Of a DNA stretch of 49,885 nucleotides, positions 8,411 to 14,851 are shown piece by piece. Source of the stretch: a bacterium (GTDB lineage: Bacteria; Pseudomonadota; Alphaproteobacteria; Caulobacterales; Caulobacteraceae); the NCBI GenBank assembly GCA_030824495.1, contig JAVBXP010000055.1, positions 1-49,885 on the forward strand. Direction: 5' to 3'. Every line of letters starts with the position of its first letter. Within the stretch, counting starts at the first letter, position 1. A program made the position numbers and the translations under genes. The notes below the pieces were generated by a model. It was given only the letters and a program-made list of their open reading frames with translations. It had not been told where the DNA came from and did no database searches.

Positions 8411-8737
8411 ATGCCCCGGCTGATAAATCGTATCGCGAGCGCCCCGCTCGCCGTTACCGCCGCCCTAGTCATTGGCGGCTTAAGTCTTAGTGGCTGCGCT
8501 ACGCAGCAGTATGTCGACGAGCAGATCGCCGGCGTGAACACTCGCATCAGTGCGGTGGATTCGAAGGCGACGGACGCCATTCAGCGCGCCGACGCCGCCT
8601 CCGCGGCCGCCGCCGCAGCACAAGGCACGGCTCAAACCGCCGCCAGCGACGCTGCAACCGCGAACCAGCGCATCGATCAGCTCACCGCCAGGGTCGACCA
8701 ACTCGGACAAGCTCCGGGAAGACGGCCTCGGAACTGA
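8411..8737 (+). CDS. Alanine-rich coiled-coil lipoprotein (Lpp-like)
   Basis: A 108-residue protein with a lipoprotein signal: a positively charged start, a hydrophobic core and the lipobox LSLSGC, with the Cys near residue 29. The mature part is a continuous heptad-rich coil (QYVDEQIAGVNTRISAVDS, an Ala-only stretch SAAAAAAQ, then RIDQLTARVDQLG). This resembles the alanine-zipper lipoproteins related to Lpp. The C-terminus (PGRRPRN) lacks the terminal Lys by which E. coli Lpp is linked to peptidoglycan. It is probably an outer-membrane or envelope spacer protein. The ATG follows GAGGATGTGG. The L,D-transpeptidase gene lies just downstream. Confidence 0.8.
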   Translation: MPRLINRIASAPLAVTAALVIGGLSLSGCATQQYVDEQIAGVNTRISAVDSKATDAIQRADAASAAAAAAQGTAQTAASDAATANQRIDQLTARVDQLGQAPGRRPRN

Positions 8738-8834
8738 CCTTCATGTCGTCACCGTTCAAGTCTAGCCCGCCGCGACACGGCCGCCAGGGACGTCACCTCG
8801 ACGGCGCCTGGCGCAGGTTCATGGAGCGACGGCT

Positions 8835-9536
8835 ATTCGTGATCGGCTGAAGACAGCGCGTCAGGCTTCGACGCTCTGGCTGGGGCTCGCCCTGGCCGGG
8901 GCGTCCTTGCCTGCCGCGGCCCAGACCCTAGGCCAGGATGGCGATCAGCCCGCCGCGATTGAACCCGGCTCATCTCAAACTGTCTTGGAAGTCGCCGACT
9001 GGGTCGCCGCCTCCGGCGACAACCGCGGCCTGCCGTTCATGGTCATCGACAAGACCACCGCCCAGGTGTTCGTCTACGGTCCCGAGGGCCAACTCAGGGG
9101 GGAAACCCCGGCCCTGCTCGGCATCGCCAAGGGAGACCACTCGGCGCCCGGCGTAGGGGACCGCGAACTGGCCGACATCCCGGTCCCTGACCGCACCACG
9201 CCCGCCGGCCGGTTCATGGCCCACTACGGCCCCGCCATTGGGACGACCGAAAATGTCCTCTGGGTGGACTACGAGACGGCGATCTCCATGCATCCCGTCG
9301 TCACGTCCAATCCCAAGGAACATCGCCTTGAGCGCCTGAAATCGACCACTCCGGACGACAACCGGATCACCTTCGGCTGCATCAACGTTGCGCCCGCCTT
9401 CTATGAAGACCTCGTGCGTCCGGCCTTCACCGGGACCGGCGGCGTCGTCTACATCCTGCCCGAGACCATGTCGCTGGCCGAAGCCTTGCCAGCATTCCAG
9501 GCTCAGACCGCCACGGCCTCGGCGCAATCGCGATAG
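8835..9536 (+). CDS. L,D-transpeptidase family protein, start codon unclear
   Basis: A secreted YkuD-like protein of about 233 residues. The catalytic region is seen as SMHPV, then NRITFGCINVAPAFYEDLV, with the active-site Cys in TFGC. Such enzymes form 3-3 peptidoglycan cross-links or attach lipoproteins. The frame encodes a clear signal peptide (LKTARQASTLWLGLALAGAS, then LPAAAQT) upstream of the first standard start in frame, a TTG at 8907 that would remove it. Upstream there is no in-frame ATG, GTG or TTG. Candidates are ATT at 8835, eight bases after GGAG, or CTG at 8847. The coordinate given uses the ATT and is tentative. Confidence 0.75.
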   Translation: MRDRLKTARQASTLWLGLALAGASLPAAAQTLGQDGDQPAAIEPGSSQTVLEVADWVAASGDNRGLPFMVIDKTTAQVFVYGPEGQLRGETPALLGIAKGDHSAPGVGDRELADIPVPDRTTPAGRFMAHYGPAIGTTENVLWVDYETAISMHPVVTSNPKEHRLERLKSTTPDDNRITFGCINVAPAFYEDLVRPAFTGTGGVVYILPETMSLAEALPAFQAQTATASAQSR

Positions 9537-9548
9537 GCGCTGGCAAGC

Positions 9549-9574
9549 GGAACCATTGGCGCTCCCAGACCGTT
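9549..9574 (+). promoter_or_regulatory. EcfG/SigT-type general-stress promoter
   Basis: GGAAC at 9549-9553 and CGTT at 9571-9574 are separated by 17 bases, an exact match to the GGAAC-N16/17-CGTT consensus of alphaproteobacterial EcfG-type (Caulobacter SigT) sigma factors. It ends 25 bases before the ATG of the PRC-barrel gene. PRC-barrel genes are common members of this regulon. Assignment is by motif only. Confidence 0.65.
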
Positions 9575-9599
9575 CGCATCCGGTAATCGGGAGACTTTC

Positions 9600-9953
9600 A
9601 TGAAGCCAATCGCCCTGGCCACGCTTATCGCGGCCTGCCTCGCTCCGTCGCTCGCCGCCGCCCAGCCCGTCGCATTGGGCCTGACCCGCCTCCAGATCGA
9701 AGACGCCGACCTTGTGGACCTGAAGGGGCGCGAGATCGGCGAGGTCGAGAGACTGGTTGTCGACTCCGGTGGAAAGGTCACGCACCTGATCGTCGAGATC
9801 GACCGCAACGATCCGAAGCCCGATCACATTGTCCAGATCCCGCTCACCGGCCTGGCCGCCGTTCCCGACCCCGATGACCGGGGCGAGTTCGACGTCCAAA
9901 CCCGCCAGGGGGTGGACGAACTCCTGGCGATGCCGGCGGTGGCCCTGCGCTAG
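9600..9953 (+). CDS. Secreted PRC-barrel domain protein
   Basis: A 117-residue protein with a Sec signal peptide (MKPIALATLIAACLAPSLAA, cleavage after AAAQ-like sequence near residue 22) and a PRC-barrel beta domain: DLVDLKGREIGEVERLVVD, then THLIVEIDRN and IQIPLTG-like strands. Proteins of this type are small envelope or stress proteins of unknown mechanism. GGGAG precedes the ATG. An exact EcfG-type promoter lies just upstream, so it is probably part of the general stress response rather than co-transcribed only with the L,D-transpeptidase 63 bases upstream. Its TAG overlaps the stop of the convergent next gene. Confidence 0.85.
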   Translation: MKPIALATLIAACLAPSLAAAQPVALGLTRLQIEDADLVDLKGREIGEVERLVVDSGGKVTHLIVEIDRNDPKPDHIVQIPLTGLAAVPDPDDRGEFDVQTRQGVDELLAMPAVALR

Positions 9954-10402
9954 GGCTCCAGATCGACCGCGGCGCGGAAACTGCCGTCCATGTAAAACGG
10001 CACGGACTCGTGGGCGTGGGCGATCAGCCAACGCCCGTCGATCTTGCGCAGCCCCAGCGTTACGCGGTTCCAGACCGAGAACGGCCCGCCGTTCACCGCT
10101 GTCGCGCTAAGCCGGCCGAGGAAGTGGCAAAACGCGACCTCCTCGCTGGCGGCGACACGCAGTTGCGCCACCTCGAAGCCGATCGGCCCCTCGAAGGTGG
10201 CGAACCATGCCCGGAGCGCGTCCTTGCCCCAGGCGTTAGCGCCGCTGAACTGGAGCGGCGGGGCCATCAGGAACTGGACCTCGTCATCGGCGAAATGGGC
10301 GAGGACGCGGTCGGCGTCCTTGGCCCGGCGGGCGCTCGCCCAATCGTCCAGCACCGCGCGGATCTCGCTTTCGGCCCGGGTTTGTTCAGCCTGCATCGTC
10401 AT
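9950..10402 (-). CDS. NTF2-like (SnoaL/SgcJ-type) protein
   Basis: A 150-residue protein of the nuclear transport factor 2-like superfamily. The pattern is AVLDDWASARRAKDADRVLA, then FADDEVQFLMAPP, WFATFEGPIGFEV and a C-terminal GRWLIAHAHESVPFY, typical of ketosteroid isomerase-like small enzymes or binding proteins. Substrate unknown. AGGAGG precedes the ATG at 10402. There is no export signal. It stands alone on this strand, tail-to-tail with the PRC-barrel gene. Confidence 0.85.
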   Translation of the reverse strand: MTMQAEQTRAESEIRAVLDDWASARRAKDADRVLAHFADDEVQFLMAPPLQFSGANAWGKDALRAWFATFEGPIGFEVAQLRVAASEEVAFCHFLGRLSATAVNGGPFSVWNRVTLGLRKIDGRWLIAHAHESVPFYMDGSFRAAVDLEP

Positions 10403-10594
10403 GGTCGCCTCCTACGGCGGTTACGCCCCTTGGGGGCTTCCCCAAGGACGAACCAGCGCGCGTCGAACCGACAGGCGCGAAGCGGACATGCAAAAGGGCG
10501 CAGCATAGCCACGCCCCGCACATCGGGTAGTTTCTGATCCCCGATCAGTCGCCAGGCGACAGGCCGGGATAACCGTCAGTCGCGCAAAGTGCGA

Positions 10595-10798
10595 CTAGAC
10601 GTGTTCAGGAGCCTGATGGGTCGCCGCGCAGATGGCGCTGAGGTGACCTTGCAGGGACCGGCTGGCGAGCAAGGCGTCGACAGCGCGGCAGCCTTCTTCT
10701 TTCAGACGGGTCTTCAGTTGCGCGATGCTCGCGAATTGACCCGTGCGGGCCAGAGCGTAAGCGCGTTCGACGGTAGAAACTTCAGCCATAATAATCAC
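10595..10798 (-). CDS. Small conserved-looking protein translationally coupled to infA
   Basis: A 67-codon gene whose GTG start (10798-10796) overlaps the TGA stop of infA (10797-10795) in a GTGA arrangement; a second possible start is the ATG at 10789. The product ([26 protein letters not shown], then [11 protein letters not shown]) looks like a compact helical protein without membrane segments. I cannot name a family. The overlap suggests it is made in step with IF-1 and may relate to translation or cold adaptation, which is inference. Confidence 0.7.
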   Translation of the reverse strand: MIIMAEVSTVERAYALARTGQFASIAQLKTRLKEEGCRAVDALLASRSLQGHLSAICAATHQAPEHV

Positions 10799-11064
10799 CG
10801 CTTCCTAAAGGGAGGACGTTGACCACCACCAACCCGGGGGCCGTCAGTCTTGTGCCGGAAAGTGATCCGACCACGGGTCAGATCGTAGGGCGTCATCTCG
10901 ACGATAACGCGGTCTCCGACCAGCGAACGGATTCGATTCTTTTTCATCTTGCCGGCGGTGTAGGCCAGGATCTCATGATCGTTATCGAGCTTCACGCGGA
11001 ACCGGCCTTCTGGCAGCAGTTCAATGATCAGCCCGTCGAATTCGATGAGCTCTTCCTTGGCCAT
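10795..11064 (-). CDS. infA: Translation initiation factor IF-1 with C-terminal extension
   Basis: An 89-residue S1-fold protein: [62 protein letters not shown]-1 binds the A site of the 30S subunit during initiation. Usual IF-1 is about 72 residues; here a basic Gly-rich tail ([19 protein letters not shown]) is added. The sequence also differs from the usual alphaproteobacterial form, so this may be a second infA paralogue. The ATG at 11064 has a strong AAAGGAGG six bases upstream; a longer frame to 11097 is not needed. It lies downstream of cspA and upstream of the coupled small gene. Confidence 0.92.
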   Translation of the reverse strand: MAKEELIEFDGLIIELLPEGRFRVKLDNDHEILAYTAGKMKKNRIRSLVGDRVIVEMTPYDLTRGRITFRHKTDGPRVGGGQRPPFRKR

Positions 11065-11126
11065 ACAAGGCCTCCTTTCTGCTAGGCCGCGTTTCACCCC
11101 GTAATATCAGGATAACGCGGCAAACG

Positions 11127-11156
11127 AAAAAACGGGCCGGCGAATCGCCGGCCCGT
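11127..11156 (-). terminator. Rho-independent terminator after cspA
   Basis: On the minus strand a near-perfect hairpin (arms ACGGGCCGGCGA and TCGCCGGCCCGT, 11132-11156) is followed by six T. It lies about 40 bases after the cold-shock gene stop and upstream of infA, so it should separate the two transcription units. Confidence 0.85.
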
Positions 11157-11193
11157 CTCAACTTAGTGCAGGCTTAAGAAGCCTGCCGCCGTC

Positions 11194-11403
11194 TTAGACG
11201 GACTGGAGCTGGCCCGCGGACATCTTGCCGCTGCGCTGATCGCGCTCCAGTTCGAACGCGACCTTTTGGCCTTCGTTCAGGGTGCCCATGCCGGCACGCT
11301 CAACGGCCGAAATGTGCACGAAGACGTCCGCTCCACCTTCATCAGGTTGAATGAAGCCAAAGCCCTTGGTTCCGTTGAACCACTTCACAACGCCGGTAGC
11401 CAT
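11194..11403 (-). CDS. CspA-family cold shock protein
   Basis: A 69-residue single cold-shock domain: [20 protein letters not shown] carries RNP1 (KGFGFI), and DVFVHISAV carries RNP2. These proteins bind single-stranded RNA and DNA and act as RNA chaperones. Length is normal. AAAGGGA precedes the ATG. The 232 bases upstream are AT-richer than the surroundings and could hold a long 5' leader, as in other csp genes, but I see no defined thermosensor. A strong terminator follows. Confidence 0.95.
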   Translation of the reverse strand: MATGVVKWFNGTKGFGFIQPDEGGADVFVHISAVERAGMGTLNEGQKVAFELERDQRSGKMSAGQLQSV

Positions 11404-11635
11404 TTTTAGTCCCTTTCCGGGTCTAGTATATTCTCCGAGCCAAGTTCGGCCGAGAGATCAAAATTTCGGAGAGGGTCGAAGGCGGGTTCCGGATGTCCGC
11501 AGAGCGAACGAGGGATAGCGGCCGAACCACAACGATATTCGATGGGTCCTTAAAACCTATATTTGCGCGAAAAGCAAATTCTTTCGGAAAAGCTAAGCAG
11601 TAGATCGAGCTAAGCAACTGACAACCATGGTGTTT

Positions 11636-12253
11636 TCATGCGCTTCGTTCAGCTAGATTCAAAGGCTGCACACTGCGCCGCGAGCGCCGAAGCATCGCCC
11701 CCGCAGCGGCGAACCCGACGATCGTCATCGCCCAGGAGCTCGGCTCAGGAATAGGCGACGGGAACGGATTGGCGACCGCGCCGTCATAGATCGCGTACCG
11801 CAGCCCGGCGCTTTCGGCTGTGAACAGGGCGCTGATCTGAACCCCGAGATAGTCGAAGGTCCGATACTCGGTATAGCCGTCGGTGATCCCGTCGTAGGAT
11901 TCGTCGTAGTGCACCGGCGGATCGTCCTGCTGCAGGGCGAACGACACCTTGAAGCCGTTCGAAATACTGGTGATCGTCGCCGGCGCTCCGAAATAGGTCG
12001 GGACGAACCCGTATGACGCCCCGGCGTCTGTGATCACGCCCTGGATCTCGTCGTAGGCGGCTTCTCCCTCGGCGAACAAATAGTCCCCCAGGCTGTAGAA
12101 GTAGAGGTCCGGCGGGGCGGCGACGAACCGGCTCACCGACGACACGCCTCCGGTGTCCGGAAGTATCCCCGAAGCCAGCAAGGTGGCCGCCGAACTCGGC
12201 GCCGCCGATACCAGCACGACTGCGGCCAAGGCCGCTCCAAACGTCTGCTTCAT
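11636..12253 (-). CDS. PEP-CTERM sorting domain protein
   Basis: A 205-residue exported protein. The signal peptide begins at the ATG at 12253 (MKQTFGAALAAVVLVSAAPS), with GGGAG upstream; the longer frame to 12325 is not needed. The mature part is Tyr- and Asp-rich with no known domain. The C-terminus has PIPEPSSWAM, a hydrophobic helix and LRRSRR, the PEPxxWA-type signal cut by exosortase. A 20-residue tail follows the Arg cluster, longer than in the other three copies. It is probably delivered to the cell surface. No exosortase gene is in the window. Confidence 0.85.
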   Translation of the reverse strand: MKQTFGAALAAVVLVSAAPSSAATLLASGILPDTGGVSSVSRFVAAPPDLYFYSLGDYLFAEGEAAYDEIQGVITDAGASYGFVPTYFGAPATITSISNGFKVSFALQQDDPPVHYDESYDGITDGYTEYRTFDYLGVQISALFTAESAGLRYAIYDGAVANPFPSPIPEPSSWAMTIVGFAAAGAMLRRSRRSVQPLNLAERSA

Positions 12254-12348
12254 GCTCTGCTCCCGGCAGGGCCCCGACCCGCTAACCGTGATTTGGCGCA
12301 GTGGCGATGTCGAGACGCTTGTCACTCACCAGCGCGCACCACCGTCAC

Positions 12349-12362
12349 GTGACCCCGGTCAC
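12349..12362. promoter_or_regulatory. CRP-like operator upstream of first urcA
   Basis: A perfect palindrome GTGACC-CC-GGTCAC. In CRP terms it reads CGTGA-N6-TCACG, two mismatches from TGTGA-N6-TCACA. It also overlaps a GTCACGTGAC palindrome just upstream (12344-12353), giving three half-sites. Its centre lies about 80 bases before the urcA start, at nearly the same distance as the second site. Confidence 0.6.
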
Positions 12363-12434
12363 GGCAGGACTGGCTCCCAGCGCCTAGGAAAGCAGCACGC
12401 CGCATCCCGCGGCGCCAAACCTTAGGAGTTAGTT

Positions 12435-12755
12435 ATGCATCGCCTTATCGCTTCAACCGTCGCGCTGATCGCCCTGGTGGGCGGCGCCGCACATGCCCAG
12501 GACGCGGCCATGCGTGTCCGCATCGGCGATCTGAACCTTCATCACGAAGACGGAGCCAAGGTCGCCCTGCAGCGCATCAAGTCCGCCGCCACCCGGTTCT
12601 GCGGCAGCGAGATCACCTCGCCCCTGGAGTTCGCCAACCAGATGAACTCGTGCCGCAAGGACATGACTGAAAAGGCTGTCGTCCAGCTCAACGCCCCCCT
12701 GGTCACCGCCCTGTACGCGCCACGCACCAGTACGACCCAGTACGCCAGGCGCTAG
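12435..12755 (+). CDS. UrcA family protein (first copy)
   Basis: A 106-residue periplasmic protein. The signal peptide MHRLIASTVALIALVGGAAH is followed by the UrcA pattern: MRVRIGDLNLHHEDGAKVAL, RIKSAATRFCG and SCRKDMTEKAV. Two Cys (in RFCG and NSCR) can form a disulphide. UrcA is known from Caulobacter as a strongly uranium-induced gene of unknown function. AGGAG lies before the ATG. A CRP-like palindrome stands about 80 bases upstream and a strong terminator follows, so it is a one-gene unit. Confidence 0.9.
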   Translation: MHRLIASTVALIALVGGAAHAQDAAMRVRIGDLNLHHEDGAKVALQRIKSAATRFCGSEITSPLEFANQMNSCRKDMTEKAVVQLNAPLVTALYAPRTSTTQYARR

Positions 12756-12787
12756 CCTTGGTTACGAACTCCCGGGTGCGCCCCTGA

Positions 12788-12817
12788 GCCTCCGCTCTTC
12801 CGAGCGGAGGCTTTTTT
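12788..12817 (+). terminator. Rho-independent terminator after first urcA
   Basis: A perfect ten-base-pair hairpin (GCCTCCGCTC, loop TTCC, GAGCGGAGGC) followed by six T, about 30 bases after the stop codon of the first urcA. Confidence 0.92.
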
Positions 12818-12857
12818 CTGGCCTGCTCGGACGCCGATCTCGGCTCTCGCCCGGCGT

Positions 12858-12871
12858 GTGACCCAGGTCAC
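12858..12871. promoter_or_regulatory. CRP-like operator upstream of second urcA
   Basis: A perfect palindrome GTGACC-CA-GGTCAC. Written as TGTGA-N6-TCACG it matches nine of ten positions of the CRP consensus. Its centre lies about 81 bases before the second urcA start, mirroring the first copy. Confidence 0.65.
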
Positions 12872-12945
12872 GGCGAACGGCGCTCCCCGGGCCTACAAAG
12901 ATCCCACACCGCATCACGCGGCCCTTACAGCCTAAGGAGTTAGCT

Positions 12946-13272
12946 ATGCATCGCTTGATTGTCTCGGCTGCCGTCCTCATCACCCTGGTGGGGACCGCAG
13001 CGCGCGCCGAGGAAGGAACCATGCGGGTCCGGCTCGGCGACCTGAACATCCGTGAGGAAGCCGGCGCCCAAGTCGCCCTGCGGCGGATCAAGGCCGCCTC
13101 CAGCAACTTCTGCGGCGAAGGCCAAGTCTATCGCTCGGTCGAAGGCACAACCAATATTCGCAAGTGCCGGAAGACCATGACCGACAAGGCCGTCGCCCAA
13201 CTGGGCGCCCCGCTGGTCACGGCCCTCTACACGCCCGCCACCTCGAGCCCCACGGAGCTCGCCCGCCGCTGA
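12946..13272 (+). CDS. UrcA family protein (second copy)
   Basis: A 108-residue paralogue of the preceding gene with the same organisation: signal peptide MHRLIVSAAVLITLVGTAA, then MRVRLGDLNIREEAGAQVAL, RIKAASSNFCG and KCRKTMTDKAVAQLGAPLVT. The two Cys are kept. The leaders also match: both have AGGAGTTAG before ATGCATCG and a CRP-like palindrome about 80 bases upstream, so promoter and gene were duplicated together. Periplasmic, function unknown. Confidence 0.9.
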   Translation: MHRLIVSAAVLITLVGTAARAEEGTMRVRLGDLNIREEAGAQVALRRIKAASSNFCGEGQVYRSVEGTTNIRKCRKTMTDKAVAQLGAPLVTALYTPATSSPTELARR

Positions 13273-13306
13273 ACACACTCGCAGACCTCCCACGCAGTAA
13301 CGTGAT

Positions 13307-13337
13307 AGCCTCCGCTCCCCAAGGCGGAGGCTTTCTC
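13307..13337 (+). terminator. Terminator hairpin of second urcA, overlapping next ribosome site
   Basis: Arms GCCTCCGC (13308-13315) and GCGGAGGC (13324-13331) form a stem like that of the first urcA terminator, followed by TTTCTC rather than a clean T run. The GGAGG of the right arm sits seven bases before the TTG start of the Crp/Fnr gene and probably serves as its ribosome binding site. Confidence 0.65.
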
Positions 13338-14033
13338 TTGTCCCATCGCGACAAAGAGGCGCCAGCGGCGGCGGTTATCGCGGCCATGGCCAGGAGTTCG
13401 GTGCTTTCGAGCCTGTCGGCGGCCGGGCGCGAGGAACTTGCCCGCGCTGGCGGCTGGCTCAGCCTGGTCCCCGGCGAAATGCTGTTTCGCGCCGGCGATC
13501 CGGGCGACGCCGTGTTCATCGTCGTCGAAGGCGAGATCGAGGTTCGCAACACCACGCCGGGCGGCCGCGACATCCGGCTGGTGGCCTTTGGTCCCGGCGA
13601 TCTGGTCGGCGAGATCGCCGCGCTAGACGGCGGGTCGCGCTCGGCCGATGTCGCCGCCATCCGGCGCTCGCGCCTGTGGCGCATTCCCCGCGCCCCCCTG
13701 CTCGCCGCCCTGGAGGCTGAGCCCAAGGCCGCCGTGGCCCTGATCGTCGAACTCAGCGCCCGGCTGCGTGCAACCGACGCGGCGCTGGAAGACAAGGCGG
13801 TGCTCGACCTAGCCGGCCGCCTGGCCCGCATGCTGCTGGCCGAAGGCTATGGCCGCACCGTCGCCCTCACCCAGACCGAGATCGCTCGTCGGCTCGGCCT
13901 GTCGCGGGAAAAGATCAATCGCAAGCTTCACGCCTGGGCCGACGAGGGCTGGGTGGAGCTCTCCCCCGCCGGCATCCGAATCCTGGCCGCCGGCCACCTG
14001 GAAGCGATGATCGCCCGCCGACAGCAGCAGTAG
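13338..14033 (+). CDS. Crp/Fnr family transcriptional regulator
   Basis: A CRP-like regulator of about 231 residues. The N-terminal cyclic-nucleotide domain has GEMLFRAGDPGDAVFIVVEG and the phosphate-binding cassette GEIAALDGGSRSADV, whose Glu and Arg-Ser match the cAMP contacts of CRP. The C-terminal helix-turn-helix reads TEIARRLGLSREKINRKL; the Arg, Glu and last Arg match Arg180, Glu181 and Arg185 of E. coli CRP, which read GTGA half-sites. There are no Cys ligands of Fnr type. I chose the TTG at 13338 because GGAGG lies seven bases before it; the ATG at 13386 has no clear ribosome site. Confidence 0.88.
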   Translation: MSHRDKEAPAAAVIAAMARSSVLSSLSAAGREELARAGGWLSLVPGEMLFRAGDPGDAVFIVVEGEIEVRNTTPGGRDIRLVAFGPGDLVGEIAALDGGSRSADVAAIRRSRLWRIPRAPLLAALEAEPKAAVALIVELSARLRATDAALEDKAVLDLAGRLARMLLAEGYGRTVALTQTEIARRLGLSREKINRKLHAWADEGWVELSPAGIRILAAGHLEAMIARRQQQ

Positions 14034-14037
14034 CGCC

Positions 14038-14712
14038 CTAAGCCTTGGTCGCGATCCAGATGACGTGCCGCGCGCCCTTGCCCTTGCGGTTGGCGTTGGC
14101 CCGCACCTCCTCGACCTGATAGCCGGTGGTCCGCAGCCGCCGGGCGAACTCGTTGCTGGGACCTGACGACCACACCGCCAGCAATCCGCCCGGCTTCAAC
14201 GCCTTCGCCGCCGCCCGCAAGCCGTCGAGCGAATAGAGACTGTCGTTCTCTTCGCGGCTTAAGCCCCCCGGACCGTTGTCGACATCCAGCAGGATGGCGT
14301 CATAGGCGCCGGTCGCCCCGCCGATCAGCCGCCCGACATCGGTCTCCTCGACGCTGACGCGTGGGTCCTCCAGGCTGCCGTCGAAGATGTGCGCCATCGG
14401 CCCCCGCGCCCAGGCGACTACGGCCGGAACCAGCTCGGCCACCACCACCTGCGCCTGCGGCGGCAGGTCGGCCAGGGCCGCGCGCAGGGTGAACCCCATC
14501 CCCAGGCCGCCGATCAGCATCCGCAGACTTCCGCGCCCGGCCAACCGATCGCAGGCGGCGCTGGCCAGCACCTTCTCCGAATTGCTCATGCGGCTGTTCA
14601 TCAGCTCAATGCCGCCCGACATGATCGAGAACTCCTCGCCCCGCCGCATCAGGCGAAGCTCGGTGTCGCTGTCCGGTATCTGCGCCGAACCGAGATGGAC
14701 CCAGGGAATCAA
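14038..14712 (-). CDS. Spermidine synthase-like SAM-dependent methyltransferase
   Basis: A 224-residue Rossmann-fold protein related to the spermine/spermidine synthase group. The cofactor loop is LIGGLGMGFTLRAAL, an acidic end of the second strand lies in VVVAELVPAVVAWA, and YDAILLDVDNGPGGL corresponds to the substrate side. It lacks the separate N-terminal domain of true spermidine synthases, so the real reaction is uncertain. The start is TTG at 14712 with AGGTGAGG five bases upstream. It ends five bases from the convergent Crp/Fnr gene. Confidence 0.85.
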   Translation of the reverse strand: MIPWVHLGSAQIPDSDTELRLMRRGEEFSIMSGGIELMNSRMSNSEKVLASAACDRLAGRGSLRMLIGGLGMGFTLRAALADLPPQAQVVVAELVPAVVAWARGPMAHIFDGSLEDPRVSVEETDVGRLIGGATGAYDAILLDVDNGPGGLSREENDSLYSLDGLRAAAKALKPGGLLAVWSSGPSNEFARRLRTTGYQVEEVRANANRKGKGARHVIWIATKA

Positions 14713-14851
14713 GAAAACCTCACCTTTTCAGCCGGCCGGCCTAACTAGAACGCTTCGGCTTCTTCGACCAAACCCGACATCGGGGCGACCAGAATGGAAG
14801 CCTGCGCGGCCAAGCTGGGTTACCTTGCAGGTCGCTGCGGCGGAGGCGCCC

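Noticed and set aside
8730..8756. Possible EcfG promoter before the L,D-transpeptidase (GGAAC and CGTT)
   Set aside because: The spacer is 18 bases, outside the usual 16-17, so it is not called; it could still be weakly active.
11423..11617. 64-codon leftward frame in the cspA leader
   Set aside because: More likely untranslated leader or promoter region of cspA; no ribosome site and no conserved-looking sequence.
12344..12362. GTCACGTGAC as an independent E-box-like operator
   Set aside because: It shares half-sites with the CRP-like palindrome and is absent at the second urcA, so it is treated as an overlapping half-site.
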